A DNA stretch of 64,000 nucleotides from Sulfitobacter sp. BSw21498 (GCF_006064855.1 NZ_CP040753.1:2170001-2234000); one strand, 5' to 3'; counted from the stretch's first letter, positions 26,771-36,444 are shown. The notes: generated from the letters alone by a model not told the origin. A program made the numbers and translations.

Positions 26771-28093
26771 TTAGCCCATCAATACCATGTGAATGTCCAT
26801 CGCCGCGTCGCGCCCTTCGGCAACGGCTGTCACGGTCAGGTCATCGCCGCCGCTGGCGCAATCCCCGCCTGCCCAGACCCCGTCAACGCTAGTGCGTCCG
26901 GTGCCATCGACCTTGATCTTGCGCGCCTCAAGCATCGGCAGCGCGTCGCCCTGCAACGTCTGGCCGATGGCCTTGAACACTTGATCCGCAGCAAGGCGCA
27001 GGGTCTGACCCGTGCCCTGCATCTGGTCATCCACATACTCGAATTCGATCTCGCGCACGGCACCGTTTCCGATCACGGCGACCGGCGTGGCGTGGGTCAC
27101 GATCCGCACCCCTTTAGAGGCGGCAAGATCCTGTTCAAACACGCTGGCGTTCATCCGGTCCCGCCCGCGGCGATAGACCAGCGTCACATTCAACGCCCCC
27201 AACAGTTTCGCCTGAATGGCCGCGTCGATAGCGGTCATCCCGCCGCCAATCACCACAACGTCGCGGCCGATTGGCACGGCGGCTACATCGCTGGCCTGAC
27301 GCAGATCGGCGATGAAATCGACGGCATTTAGGACGCCGGCCTTATCCTCGCCCTCAGCACCCAAAGCGTTCACACCGCCAAGGCCCATACCAAGGAACAC
27401 AGCGTCATAGTCGGCCCGCAGGCTGTCCAGCGTCATTGCCGCACCGAGGGCCGCGTTATTCTGCACGGTGATGCCGCCGATCTTGAGCAGCCAGTCGACC
27501 TCTGCCTGCGCGAACCCGTCTGGTGTTTTGTAGGTGGCGATCCCGTATTCGTTCAGGCCGCCGGGCTTGGGCCGCGCGTCAAAGACGGTGACATCATGAC
27601 CCATCATCGCCGCACGGTGCGCACAAGAAAGCCCTGCCGGACCCGCCCCCACAACCGCGACCCGTTTGCCCGTCGGTGCTGCGCGTTTAAACGGATGCGA
27701 CCCCTTGGCTTGCAGATGGTCCGTGGCATAGCGTTGAAGCTCGCCGATCTTGACCGGCTTGCCCTCGGCCGCTTCGCGGACGCAAGCCTGTTCGCACAGT
27801 TGTTCGGTCGGACAAACGCGGGCACACATGCCGCCCATGATGTTCTGGCTCAGGATGGTCTTGGCCGCAGCATCCGGTGTGCCGGTGGCGATCTGCCGGA
27901 TGAACAGCGGAATATCGATGTCCGTCGGGCACGCCGTGATGCACGGCGCGTCGTGACAGAAATAGCATCGGTCTGCGGCGACCAGCGCCTCGTGCACATC
28001 CAGCGGCGGGTGCAAATCCGAAAACTGCGCGGTGTAGGCATCAGCGTCCAGCCTTCCGGCAGCGACCCCCGGTTCAAAGATTTTCTGCGACAT
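26771..28093 (-). CDS. preT: NAD-dependent dihydropyrimidine dehydrogenase subunit PreT
   Basis: This is the electron-input subunit of PreAT. It has 440 residues and resembles the GltD/N-terminal DPD fold. The N-terminal domain has two Fe-S ligand clusters (CYFCHDAPCITACPTDID at about 43-60 and MCARVCPTEQLCEQAC at about 88-103). A Rossmann FAD motif follows (VAVVGAGPAGLS, about 145) and then an NAD(P)H motif (VVVIGGGMTAIDAA, about 285). The C-terminus carries GVWAGGDCASGGDDLT, the second FAD contact. The start at 28093 is the first ATG. Its promoter region holds a RutR-type palindrome at 28148-28163. Confidence 0.95.
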   Translation of the reverse strand: MSQKIFEPGVAAGRLDADAYTAQFSDLHPPLDVHEALVAADRCYFCHDAPCITACPTDIDIPLFIRQIATGTPDAAAKTILSQNIMGGMCARVCPTEQLCEQACVREAAEGKPVKIGELQRYATDHLQAKGSHPFKRAAPTGKRVAVVGAGPAGLSCAHRAAMMGHDVTVFDARPKPGGLNEYGIATYKTPDGFAQAEVDWLLKIGGITVQNNAALGAAMTLDSLRADYDAVFLGMGLGGVNALGAEGEDKAGVLNAVDFIADLRQASDVAAVPIGRDVVVIGGGMTAIDAAIQAKLLGALNVTLVYRRGRDRMNASVFEQDLAASKGVRIVTHATPVAVIGNGAVREIEFEYVDDQMQGTGQTLRLAADQVFKAIGQTLQGDALPMLEARKIKVDGTGRTSVDGVWAGGDCASGGDDLTVTAVAEGRDAAMDIHMVLMG

Positions 28094-28147
28094 TTTTTTA
28101 TCCCTGCTGTCACTATTTATTCAGAAACGCTCCCACGGAATGATTTT

Positions 28148-28163
28148 TTTATCAACTGGTAAA
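28148..28163. promoter_or_regulatory. Predicted RutR-type operator upstream of preT
   Basis: The sequence TTTATCAACTGGTAAA has the same half-sites as the hyuC/rutR box with a single mismatch (T for C in the left half). It lies 55 bases upstream of the preT start. Having the same palindrome at both divided operons of the pathway argues for a shared regulator. Confidence 0.75.
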
Positions 28164-28167
28164 ATTA

Positions 28168-28183
28168 TTTCACTGTTGTGAAA
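28168..28183. promoter_or_regulatory. Second inverted repeat beside the preT operator
   Basis: A perfect 6+6 inverted repeat (TTTCAC-N4-GTGAAA) lies 4 bases beyond the RutR-type box. Its right part plus flank (TGTTGTGAAATTT) recurs nearly exactly at 28205-28216 (TGTTGTGAATTT), giving a direct repeat with 31-base spacing. This could be a second regulator site or part of the promoter. No matching known consensus came to mind. Confidence 0.4.
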
Positions 28184-28376
28184 TTTCATGCGCAAACGCC
28201 CGCCTGTTGTGAATTTGCGGGCAAAAACTCTTGATTTTGTCCTTTTTGGCGCCAAAATCAGAGGTGCGACGCGAAAGACTTTCGACCCCTCAGCCCTTAG
28301 GCGCTGGTGCGATCAAGTTCTGACCGAGCCACGCTGCCGCATAATGTGGGCAGGACAAACACAGGAGTAACGGGGC

Positions 28377-28583
28377 ATGGCGACTGGCACCGTAAAATGG
28401 TTCAATACTACAAAGGGATATGGCTTTATCGCGCCTGATGGCGGCGGCAAGGATATCTTTGTTCACATCTCGGCGGTTGAACGCGCTGGCCTGACCGGGC
28501 TTGCCGACAACCAGAAGGTGACATTCGACATCGAGGCAGGCCGTGACGGCCGTGAAAGTGCTGCAAATATCGCACTGGCCTGA
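28377..28583 (+). CDS. Cold-shock protein, CspA family (copy 2)
   Basis: This 68-residue cold-shock domain has RNP-1 KGYGFIAPD and RNP-2 DIFVHIS. It differs from copy 1 (17157) at only four residues, including Tyr for Phe in RNP-1 and Ile for Val in RNP-2. AGGAGTAACGGGGC precedes the ATG. It is divergent from preT with a 283-base gap and has its own terminator. The two copies probably differ in regulation rather than in activity. Confidence 0.96.
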   Translation: MATGTVKWFNTTKGYGFIAPDGGGKDIFVHISAVERAGLTGLADNQKVTFDIEAGRDGRESAANIALA

Positions 28584-28616
28584 CCCGGCCCACGCCGGAT
28601 CATAATAATTTTGACG

Positions 28617-28641
28617 ACGGGCGCTTCGGTGCCCGTTTTTT
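28617..28641 (+). terminator. Intrinsic terminator after csp copy 2
   Basis: A 6-bp stem (ACGGGC with GCCCGT, 28617-28622 and 28631-28636) with an 8-base loop containing TTCG is followed by six T. Confidence 0.85.
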
Positions 28642-28649
28642 GTGCAAAG

Positions 28650-29300
28650 TTACCGGTTCTCGTTGATCTGATCGATCAGGGTCAGCACTTTGGGCCCCAG
28701 TGCATCGACGATTCTGGTGACGCCCTGCGCGTTCGGGTGCACACCGTCTGCTTGGAAAAAGCCCCGTGCCTGCGCCAGATCAGGCTGTTTGCCATTCTCT
28801 GACAGACCGTCGAAAAAGCTGCCCATCAGCGTCGCGTCATACTGCGCGGCCAGATCGGGATAGATGCTGTCAAAGGACGTTTTATACTCTGGCCCGAAGT
28901 TGCCCGGTGCCGTCATGCCGACCAGCAGCACCTCGACCTCGGCGTCCTGCGCGGCCTTGAGTATCCCGTCCAGATTGGCACGGCTGACCGACGGATCGAT
29001 CCCGCGCAAAAGGTCGTTCCCGCCAAGCGTCACGATCATGCCATCCACCTCGGGCGTCATGGTCCAGGCAACACGTGAAAGCCCGCCGGCGGTGGTATCC
29101 CCAGACACGCCCGCGTTGATGACCGTCACCTCGGCCCCATTCTGATCCAGCCAGTTTTGCAGTTGAGGCACGAACCCGTCTTCGGCAGGCAGACCGTATC
29201 CCTGCGTCAGACTGTCGCCCAATGCCGCAAGAACAAGCGGTTCCGCCAGTGCGGGGCCTGCTAATACCAGAACAAGTGCCGTCGTAACCTTGCGCATCAT
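28650..29300 (-). CDS. tesA: SGNH-fold arylesterase / lysophospholipase TesA-type
   Basis: This is a 216-residue exported esterase. The signal peptide spans residues 1-19 (cleavage after ALA). SGNH blocks are visible: GDSLTQGYG (block I with catalytic Ser), the Gly of block II near AGVSGDTTAGG, GGND (block III) and DGVHPN (block V with Asp and His). GGAGGTTCGACC supports the ATG at 29300. It is divergent from an ABC ATPase/permease pair of the YbbA/YbbP type, the same arrangement as tesA-ybbAP in E. coli, which favours the TesA assignment. Natural substrate unknown. Confidence 0.9.
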   Translation of the reverse strand: MMRKVTTALVLVLAGPALAEPLVLAALGDSLTQGYGLPAEDGFVPQLQNWLDQNGAEVTVINAGVSGDTTAGGLSRVAWTMTPEVDGMIVTLGGNDLLRGIDPSVSRANLDGILKAAQDAEVEVLLVGMTAPGNFGPEYKTSFDSIYPDLAAQYDATLMGSFFDGLSENGKQPDLAQARGFFQADGVHPNAQGVTRIVDALGPKVLTLIDQINENR

Positions 29301-29348
29301 GGTCGAACCTCCATATCCAACAGGGACCGTATTTCAAAAGGCAGCCCT

Positions 29349-30032
29349 ATGACCGACCCGGTGTTCCAGCTTCAAGATGCATCCCTGAAACTGAATGGCA
29401 ACGCCGGAAAGGTCGACATCCTACATGGGATCACTCTGGACGTCGCACAAGGCGAGACGGTCGCCTTTACCGGCCCGTCGGGGTCGGGCAAGTCTTCGCT
29501 GCTGATGGTGATGGGCGGGCTCGAGAGGGCCACAGGCGGTTCCGTGCGGGCCTTGGGTGAAGACCTCAGCACGCTGTCCGAAGACGGGCTGGCCAAGTTT
29601 CGCCGCGGACGGATGGGCATCGTGTTCCAGTCTTTCCACTTGATCCCCACAATGACCGCGCTGGAAAATGTCGCCACCCCGCTTGAACTGAACGGCGTGG
29701 CTGATGCCTTTGACCGCGCCGAGGCCGAATTGCACGCCGTGGGTCTGGGTCACCGGCTGAACCACTATCCCGCACAGATGTCGGGCGGCGAACAGCAGCG
29801 GGTTGCACTGGCCCGCGCCTCTGCCCCGCGTCCGGCGATCCTGTTGGCGGATGAACCAACCGGCAATCTCGACAGCACCAACGGGGCCGCGATTATGGAG
29901 CTGTTGTTCGATCTGCGCGAAAAGCATGGGGCGACGCTGGTGCTGGTGACCCACGCCGATGATCTGGCCGCCCGCTGTGATCGGGTGGTGACGCTGACCG
30001 ACGGGCGCATCGTCGGCGGGACCGGCGCATGA
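29349..30032 (+). CDS. ABC transporter ATP-binding protein, YbbA/LolD-like
   Basis: This is a 227-residue MacB/LolD-type ATPase: Walker A GPSGSGKSS, Q-loop IVFQSFHLIPTMTA, signature [14 protein letters not shown], Walker B ILLADEPTGNLDS and VTHADD. This subgroup pairs with FtsX-like permeases and works as a mechanotransmitter rather than a substrate channel. It overlaps the permease gene by four bases (ATGA at 30029), showing coupled translation. It is divergent from the SGNH esterase with 48 bases between the starts, so the two promoters must overlap or lie within the genes. Confidence 0.92.
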   Translation: MTDPVFQLQDASLKLNGNAGKVDILHGITLDVAQGETVAFTGPSGSGKSSLLMVMGGLERATGGSVRALGEDLSTLSEDGLAKFRRGRMGIVFQSFHLIPTMTALENVATPLELNGVADAFDRAEAELHAVGLGHRLNHYPAQMSGGEQQRVALARASAPRPAILLADEPTGNLDSTNGAAIMELLFDLREKHGATLVLVTHADDLAARCDRVVTLTDGRIVGGTGA

Positions 30033-32557
30033 GCCTGCGTCTGGCCGGCCGTTTCGCCCGCCGCGAGATGCGCGGGGGGCTGCGCGGGTTCCGTCTGTTT
30101 CTGGCCTGCCTCGCCCTTGGCGTCGCGGCGATTGCCTCCGTAGGGTCTGTACGGTCCGCTATCGAAGGCGGGCTGCAACGCGAAGGCGCGGCCCTGCTGG
30201 GGGGCGCGGCAGAGATCGATTTCACCTATCGTTTCGCCACCCAAGACGAACGCGACTGGATCGAAACCCAAGCCAGCGCCGTGTCCGAGGTCGTCGAATT
30301 CCGGTCCATGGCCGTCGCCGGTGACGGCTCCGCAGCAGACCGTGCGCTGACGCAGGTAAAGGCGGTCGATGATTTGTACCCGCTGGTGGGCGACATGTTG
30401 CTGGAACCCGCGATGCCGCTGGAACAGGCGCTTGGCATAGAAAACGGGCTGTCGGGTGCCGTGATGGAGCGCGCCTTGTCCGACCGTCTGGGCCTATCCC
30501 CCGGCGATACCTTCAAGCTTGGCGTCAAGGAGTTCCGCCTGTCCGCCCTGATCGCCCGCGAACCCGACAGCGCCGCCAGCGGCTTTGCCCTTGGCCCCCG
30601 TACCCTGCTGCGCACCGATGCGTTGGAGGGCGCCGGCCTGCTGGCCGAAGGGACGCTGTTCAACTCTAAATACCGGATGCTGCTCCCCCCCGAAACCGAT
30701 CTCGATCAGCTTAAGTCCGCCGCCCGTGCGCGGTTCGAAAACAGCGGGATGCGCTGGACCGATGCGCGCAATGGCGCACCGGGGGTATCGCGCTTTGTCG
30801 AACGGCTCACTGCGTTTTTGATCCTTGTGGGCCTGTCCGGTCTGGCTGTGGGCGGCGTCGGCGTGTCGGCTGCTGTACGGTCTTATTTGACCGGCAAGAC
30901 AGAGGTCATTGCCGTGCTCCGAGCCCTTGGGGCAGACCGTGCGACGATCTTCCAGACATACTTTATCCAGATCGGCGCGCTATCGCTTTTGGGCGTCGCC
31001 ATTGGCGTGGTGTTGGGGGCCGTGGCCCCGCTGGTTTTTGCGCCACTAATTTCCGCGCGGCTGCCGATCCCTGCGGCCTTTGCCATCTACCCCGCACCGC
31101 TGGCCGAGGCGGCGATCTACGGGCTGCTCACGGCGTTTGCCTTCACGCTCTGGCCACTGGCGCGCAGCGAGAACATCCGCGCGGCGACCCTGTTTCGGGA
31201 TGCATGGGACGGGGCCGCACGCTTTCCCGCGCCGCGCTACGTGGCGGTCATCTTGCTGACCGTCGCGCTGCTGGTCGGGCTGGCGGGGTGGTTCAATGGC
31301 AGCTGGTGGCTGACGCTTTGGACCTTGGGTGGCATCGCAGGCGCGCTCGGGATACTCACGCTGGCTGCACTGCTGGTGCGTTTCCTTGCGCAACGCGCTA
31401 CCGTTCTGGCACGCGGACGACCGCGGCTTCGCTGGGCCTTGACTGCGATTGGCGGCAGTGGCGAAGGGGCGGGTGCCGTGGTCTTGTCGCTCGGTCTTGG
31501 CCTATCGGTACTGGCCGCCGTGGGGCAGATCGACGGCAACCTGCGGCAGGCGATTTCGGGCAACCTGCCCGATGTTGCCCCGTCGTATTTCTTTGTCGAT
31601 ATCCAGAAAGACCAGATCGAGGGCTACACTAAACGGCTAACCGATGACCCGGCTGTGCGCCGCATCGATAGCGCACCGATGCTGCGCGGGGTCGTCACAC
31701 AGATCAACGGCAGGCCCGCCAAAGATGTGGCAGGCGATCACTGGGTTGTGCGGGGCGACCGCGGGGTGACCTATGCCGAGGCCCCTGATGACGACACGGT
31801 GATCACCGCGGGCGAATGGTGGGCACCTGATTATGACGGCCCGCCGCTGATCAGCTTTGCCGCCGAAGAAGCCGAAGAGATCGGGCTAGAGCTCGGTGAC
31901 ACGCTGACCATCAACGTGCTGGGGCGCGACATCACGGGCACCATCGCCAGCTTTCAAGAGGTCGATTTCTCGTCCGCAGGGATCGGGTTTATCCTGACCA
32001 TGAACCCCGCCGCGCTGACCGGCGCACCGCATACCTATATCTCGACCGTCTATGCCGACCCCGAAGCCGAAGCACCGATTCTGCGCGATCTGGCCACGGC
32101 TTACCCCAATATCACCGCGATCCGCGTGCGCGATGCGATCGACCGGGTGGCGGCGGTGCTTAGCGGGTTGGCCGCGGCGACATCTTACGGCGCGGCGGCT
32201 ACTCTTTTGACCGGCTTTCTGGTATTGATCGGGGCAGCCGCGGCAGGGGCAGACGCCCGTCGCTATGAAGCCGCCTTGCTGAAAACGCTCGGAGCCTCGC
32301 GCCGCAGCATCGCCACCAGCTTTCTGTTGCGCGCCGCCCTGTTGGGGCTGTTTGCAGGGACCGTTGCGTTGCTGGCAGGTATTTTGGGCGGTTGGGCCGT
32401 CAGCCGCTTTGTGATGGATACCAGCTTTGCCGTGGTTTGGCCCTCGGCACTGTTGATCATCACCGGCGGTGCACTGGCGTCGATCCTTGCGTCGCTTAGC
32501 TTTGCGATCAATGCCTTGAACGCCAGACCCGCACAGGTGCTGCGCGCCCGCGAATAA
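30029..32557 (+). CDS. FtsX-family ABC permease, YbbP-like
   Basis: This is an 842-residue membrane protein with two FtsX domains. The first span is at about residues 18-40, followed by a large periplasmic domain, then a group of spans at about 250-470. A second periplasmic domain follows at about 500-700 (VAPSYFFVDIQKDQIEGY onwards) and a last three-span group to the C-terminus. This is the YbbP/DUF214 layout. It probably couples ATP hydrolysis in the cytoplasm to lipid or lipoprotein handling in the periplasm. The esterase next door suggests a lipid link (inference). Confidence 0.9.
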   Translation: MSLRLAGRFARREMRGGLRGFRLFLACLALGVAAIASVGSVRSAIEGGLQREGAALLGGAAEIDFTYRFATQDERDWIETQASAVSEVVEFRSMAVAGDGSAADRALTQVKAVDDLYPLVGDMLLEPAMPLEQALGIENGLSGAVMERALSDRLGLSPGDTFKLGVKEFRLSALIAREPDSAASGFALGPRTLLRTDALEGAGLLAEGTLFNSKYRMLLPPETDLDQLKSAARARFENSGMRWTDARNGAPGVSRFVERLTAFLILVGLSGLAVGGVGVSAAVRSYLTGKTEVIAVLRALGADRATIFQTYFIQIGALSLLGVAIGVVLGAVAPLVFAPLISARLPIPAAFAIYPAPLAEAAIYGLLTAFAFTLWPLARSENIRAATLFRDAWDGAARFPAPRYVAVILLTVALLVGLAGWFNGSWWLTLWTLGGIAGALGILTLAALLVRFLAQRATVLARGRPRLRWALTAIGGSGEGAGAVVLSLGLGLSVLAAVGQIDGNLRQAISGNLPDVAPSYFFVDIQKDQIEGYTKRLTDDPAVRRIDSAPMLRGVVTQINGRPAKDVAGDHWVVRGDRGVTYAEAPDDDTVITAGEWWAPDYDGPPLISFAAEEAEEIGLELGDTLTINVLGRDITGTIASFQEVDFSSAGIGFILTMNPAALTGAPHTYISTVYADPEAEAPILRDLATAYPNITAIRVRDAIDRVAAVLSGLAAATSYGAAATLLTGFLVLIGAAAAGADARRYEAALLKTLGASRRSIATSFLLRAALLGLFAGTVALLAGILGGWAVSRFVMDTSFAVVWPSALLIITGGALASILASLSFAINALNARPAQVLRARE

Positions 32558-32591
32558 GATGGATCCGATAGACCAAAAAAGGGAAACGACA

Positions 32592-33467
32592 ATGACGCAG
32601 ACGACCCAGACGCTGCCCGCCCCCCTGCCGCCGGTGCTGACGGCAGCCCAGCAAACCCATGTGATAAATGTCCTGCGCCGTGCTGCGCGGGCCGAGGTTT
32701 TGCCGCGTTTCCGCAATCTGGCACCGGCTGACATTGACACCAAATCCGGCCCGCATGATCTGGTCACCGCTGCCGATCTTGCTGCCGAAGCGATGATCAC
32801 CCGCGCCCTTGCCACGGCCTATCCCGACGCGCTGATCATCGGCGAAGAAGCGGTATCGGCGAACCCCGGATTACTCGACAAGATCGCCGAAGCCCCTCTG
32901 GCCTTTATCCTTGATCCCATCGACGGCACATCGAACTTCACCCACGGGCTATCGACCTTCGGCATGATCCTTGCGGTGACACGCTTCGGTAAACCGGCCT
33001 TTGGCGTGATCTATGATCCGGTGAACGATGACTGGGTGATTGCCGATGATACCAGCACCCCGCGCTTTGAACGCGCCCTTGGGCTTTCGCGTCCGCTGCG
33101 CGTTGGCATGGGCAAGCAGATCGAAGAGCTCAGCGGATTTGTCCCGCTGGGAAACTTTACCAAGGAGCTTCGGGTCAAGGTTGCCGCCACCCTGCCGAGC
33201 TTTGCCAAGGTGAACTCCCTGCGCTGTTCGGCCCACGAATACCGCACCGTCGCCCAAGGCCATGCCGATTTCATCCTAAGCGGCACACTGCACCCTTGGG
33301 ACCATGCCGCCGGCGCCTTGATCTGCGCCCAAGCCGGTGCCCACGTCGAGATGCTGTCGGGCGGCCCCTATGACGCGACCCTGCGGACGGGGCATATTCT
33401 GGTGGCACCAGACAAGACCACATGGAACCGCCTGCGCAAGGTCTTTGCCTTTCTCGCCGACAGCTAA
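32592..33467 (+). CDS. Inositol monophosphatase-family phosphatase
   Basis: This is a 291-residue Mg-dependent phosphatase. Metal-site motifs are E85-E86 in IIGEEAV, DPIDGTSNF (D108, D111) and a C-terminal PWDHAAGALI. The family covers inositol monophosphatase, CysQ and histidinol-phosphatase HisN; the substrate cannot be fixed from these motifs. The ATG at 32592 has AAAGGGAAACGAC upstream, preferred over an ATG at 32559 with no site. It is 34 bases downstream of the FtsX-like permease, so it may be a third member of that transcript. A terminator follows. Confidence 0.9.
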   Translation: MTQTTQTLPAPLPPVLTAAQQTHVINVLRRAARAEVLPRFRNLAPADIDTKSGPHDLVTAADLAAEAMITRALATAYPDALIIGEEAVSANPGLLDKIAEAPLAFILDPIDGTSNFTHGLSTFGMILAVTRFGKPAFGVIYDPVNDDWVIADDTSTPRFERALGLSRPLRVGMGKQIEELSGFVPLGNFTKELRVKVAATLPSFAKVNSLRCSAHEYRTVAQGHADFILSGTLHPWDHAAGALICAQAGAHVEMLSGGPYDATLRTGHILVAPDKTTWNRLRKVFAFLADS

Positions 33468-33480
33468 GGCCGCCCCACGC

Positions 33481-33514
33481 AAAACGGGCGCGAGGTTTCC
33501 CCCGCGCTCGTTTT
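33481..33514. terminator. Bidirectional terminator between the IMPase-like gene and gcvP
   Basis: A 15-bp stem with G-T pairs (33481-33495 with 33500-33514) begins with AAAA and ends in TTTT, between two convergent genes. Confidence 0.82.
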
Positions 33515-33535
33515 GTCACTCATATCTCTTGAAAC

Positions 33536-36379
33536 TTACTCAGCCGCCTCTGCGTACTCCTCCATCGGCGGGCAGGTGCAGATCAGGTTGCGGTCGCCAT
33601 GCACGTTGTCGACGCGGTTGACCGGAGGCCAGTATTTGTCGACGCGGAACGCACCGGGGGGGAAGCAACCCTGTTCGCGGGTGTAGGGGCGATCCCATTC
33701 GCCGACCAGATCTTCGACCGTGTGCGGCGCATTCTTCAGCGCGTTGTTTTCACGCGGCATGTCTCCGTTTTCGATCGCGCGGATTTCTTCGCGGATCGCC
33801 AGCATCGCGTCGCAGAAACGGTCCAGCTCGGCCTTGGTCTCTGACTCGGTCGGTTCCACCATCAAGGTGCCAGCGACAGGGAAGCTCATCGTGGGCGCGT
33901 GGAAGCCCGCGTCAATCAGACGTTTGGCGATGTCATCCACCGTCACGCCTGCGCTTTCCTCGAACGGGCGCACATCGAAAATACATTCATGCGCGACACG
34001 GCCCGTCGGCCCTTTGTACAGCACCTCGAACGCCCCTTCGAGCCGCTTGGCGATGTAGTTGGCGTTCAGGATCGCGACGCGTGTGGCTTGCGTCAGCCCG
34101 TCGCCGCCCATCATCAAACAATACGACCACGAGATCGGCAGAAGCGACGGCGACCCGTAGGGTGCAGCCGAAACAGCGCCTTCACCACCGTTCGGATGGC
34201 CCGGAACATGCGCGATGAGGTGCGATTTCACACCAATCGGACCCATGCCGGGGCCACCGCCGCCATGCGGAATGCAGAATGTTTTGTGCAGGTTGAGGTG
34301 GCTGACATCGCCGCCCACATCGCCCGGACGCGCCAAACCGACCATGGCGTTCATATTCGCCCCGTCGATATAGACCTGACCGCCGTGATCGTGGGTGATT
34401 TTGGTCACCTCGGTCACGGTTTCCTCGAACACGCCGTGGGTCGAGGGATAGGTGATCATGCAGCCAGCAAGGTTTTCGCTGTGCTTTTCCGCCTTGGCGC
34501 GGAAGTCGTCCAGATCGATATCGCCGTTGGGGGCGGTTTTGATCACAACAACCTTCCAGCCAACCATATTTGCGCTGGCGGGGTTGGTGCCGTGGGCCGA
34601 CATGGGGATCAGGCAGATGTTGCGATGCCCTTGCCCGTTGGCACGGTGATAGGACGCAATCGCCAGCAGACCCGCATATTCACCCTGCGCACCCGAGTTG
34701 GGCTGCATGGAAATCGCGTCATAGCCGGTGATGTCACACAGCTTGGAGGACAGGTCGTCGATCATATGCTTATACCCAAGCGCCTGATCTTGCGGCACAA
34801 ACGGGTGGATCATCGAGAACTCGCGCCAGCTGACGGGCATCATTTCCGCAGCCGAATTCAGCTTCATCGTGCACGACCCCAGCGGAATCATCGCACGGTC
34901 CAAGGCCAGATCACGATCGGCCAAACGACGCATATAGCGCATCATTTCGGTCTCGGCGCGGTTCATGTGGAAGATCGGGTGGGTCAGATATGCGCTTTCG
35001 CGCAGCATGTCGTCGGGGAAGCGATATTGCGCCTCGAACTTCTCATCTGTGCGGCGAATACCAAAGGCACGCCAGACGGCTTCGATCGTGGCAGGCACGC
35101 TGCGCTCGTCGAGGCTGATGCCAACGCGGGTCTCACCGACGCGGCGCAGGTTGATGCCCTCGTCCACGGCAGATTTCATCACAGCGGCCTGCAAGGGGCC
35201 GACATCAACCGTCACCGTATCAAAAAAGGATTTCGGATCGACCTTGAAACCGGCTTCTTCCAGCCCGTTGGCCAAGCGTACAGCCTTGCGGTGAATACGC
35301 TGTGCAATCGCCTTTAGACCGTCTGGCCCATGGAAAACCGCATACATCGACGCCATCACCGCCAGCAGCGCTTGCGCGGTACAAACGTTCGACGTCGCCT
35401 TTTCGCGGCGGATGTGCTGTTCACGCGTCTGCAGTGACAAACGGTAGGCACGGTTGCCGTGGGCATCAATCGACACGCCAACAATGCGGCCGGGCATGGC
35501 GCGCTTATAGGCGTCCTTGCAGGCCATATAGGCAGCGTGCGGGCCGCCATATCCTTCGGGCACGCCAAACCGCTGGGTGGACCCGACAGCGATATCCGCG
35601 CCCATGGCACCGGGTTCTTTCAGCAGCGTCAACGCCATCGGATCAGCGGATACGACACCCAAAGCACCAGCGTCATGCAGCGCAGTCATATGGTCGGTAA
35701 AGTCGCGCACATGGCCGTAGGTGCCGGGATACTGGAACAGGGCACCGAAAACAGCGCTCGCGTCCATTTTGTCCGGATCGCCGATGATCACTTCGATATC
35801 CAGCGGGGCCGCGCGGGTCTGGATCACGGCGATGTTCTGGGGGTGGCAATCGCGGTCGACAAAGAACGCCTTGGCCTTCGATTTCGACAGGCGCATCGCC
35901 ATCGTCATCGCTTCGGCACAGGCCGTCGCTTCGTCCAGCAGAGACGCGTTGGCGACCTCGAGGCCGGTTAGATCGCTGATCATAGTCTGGAAGTTCAACA
36001 GCGCTTCAAGCCGGCCCTGACTGATCTCGGGCTGGTAGGGCGTGTAGGCGGTGTACCATGCGGGGTTTTCAAAAATGTTGCGCTGGATCGCAGGCGGCGT
36101 CACCGTGCCGTGATAGCCCTGCCCGATCAGCGAGGTCAGCACCTTGTTCTTGCCCGCCACCACGCGCATGTATTCTAACACTTCGCGCTCTGACATCGGC
36201 TTGCCAAAATCCAGCGGCTCTTTCTGGCGAATTTGAGCGGGCATCGTGTCATCGATCAACGCGCCAAGGCTCTGCGCGCCGACAGTTTTCAACATGTCCG
36301 ACATCTCTGCCGGAGAAGGCCCGATATGTCTGCGGTTGGCAAAATCATACGGCAAATATTCGGTCGGTTTGAAAACCAT
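33536..36379 (-). CDS. gcvP: Glycine dehydrogenase (decarboxylating), P protein
   Basis: This is the PLP-dependent first enzyme of the glycine cleavage system: it decarboxylates glycine and passes the aminomethyl group to the lipoyl arm of GcvH. It has 947 residues, the fused (single-chain) P-protein form. Both halves have the PLP-transferase fold; the active PLP-lysine motif is [17 protein letters not shown] in the C-terminal half. The start at 36379 opens [20 protein letters not shown], the family N-terminus. It is the last gene of riboswitch-gcvT-gcvH-gcvP, with 65 bases between gcvH and gcvP. Confidence 0.98.
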   Translation of the reverse strand: MVFKPTEYLPYDFANRRHIGPSPAEMSDMLKTVGAQSLGALIDDTMPAQIRQKEPLDFGKPMSEREVLEYMRVVAGKNKVLTSLIGQGYHGTVTPPAIQRNIFENPAWYTAYTPYQPEISQGRLEALLNFQTMISDLTGLEVANASLLDEATACAEAMTMAMRLSKSKAKAFFVDRDCHPQNIAVIQTRAAPLDIEVIIGDPDKMDASAVFGALFQYPGTYGHVRDFTDHMTALHDAGALGVVSADPMALTLLKEPGAMGADIAVGSTQRFGVPEGYGGPHAAYMACKDAYKRAMPGRIVGVSIDAHGNRAYRLSLQTREQHIRREKATSNVCTAQALLAVMASMYAVFHGPDGLKAIAQRIHRKAVRLANGLEEAGFKVDPKSFFDTVTVDVGPLQAAVMKSAVDEGINLRRVGETRVGISLDERSVPATIEAVWRAFGIRRTDEKFEAQYRFPDDMLRESAYLTHPIFHMNRAETEMMRYMRRLADRDLALDRAMIPLGSCTMKLNSAAEMMPVSWREFSMIHPFVPQDQALGYKHMIDDLSSKLCDITGYDAISMQPNSGAQGEYAGLLAIASYHRANGQGHRNICLIPMSAHGTNPASANMVGWKVVVIKTAPNGDIDLDDFRAKAEKHSENLAGCMITYPSTHGVFEETVTEVTKITHDHGGQVYIDGANMNAMVGLARPGDVGGDVSHLNLHKTFCIPHGGGGPGMGPIGVKSHLIAHVPGHPNGGEGAVSAAPYGSPSLLPISWSYCLMMGGDGLTQATRVAILNANYIAKRLEGAFEVLYKGPTGRVAHECIFDVRPFEESAGVTVDDIAKRLIDAGFHAPTMSFPVAGTLMVEPTESETKAELDRFCDAMLAIREEIRAIENGDMPRENNALKNAPHTVEDLVGEWDRPYTREQGCFPPGAFRVDKYWPPVNRVDNVHGDRNLICTCPPMEEYAEAAE

Positions 36380-36444
36380 GGCGCAAGGCCCCTCTTCCAA
36401 ATGGTATAAAATCCCCGCCGGAGGCTCCGGCGGGGCAGCGGGCT

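Noticed and set aside
28188..28370. 60-residue frame before csp copy 2
   Set aside because: No ribosome site or domain; the region is better explained as promoter and leader with palindromes.
33899..35317. 472-residue open frame opposite gcvP
   Set aside because: Antisense shadow of a well-identified gene.
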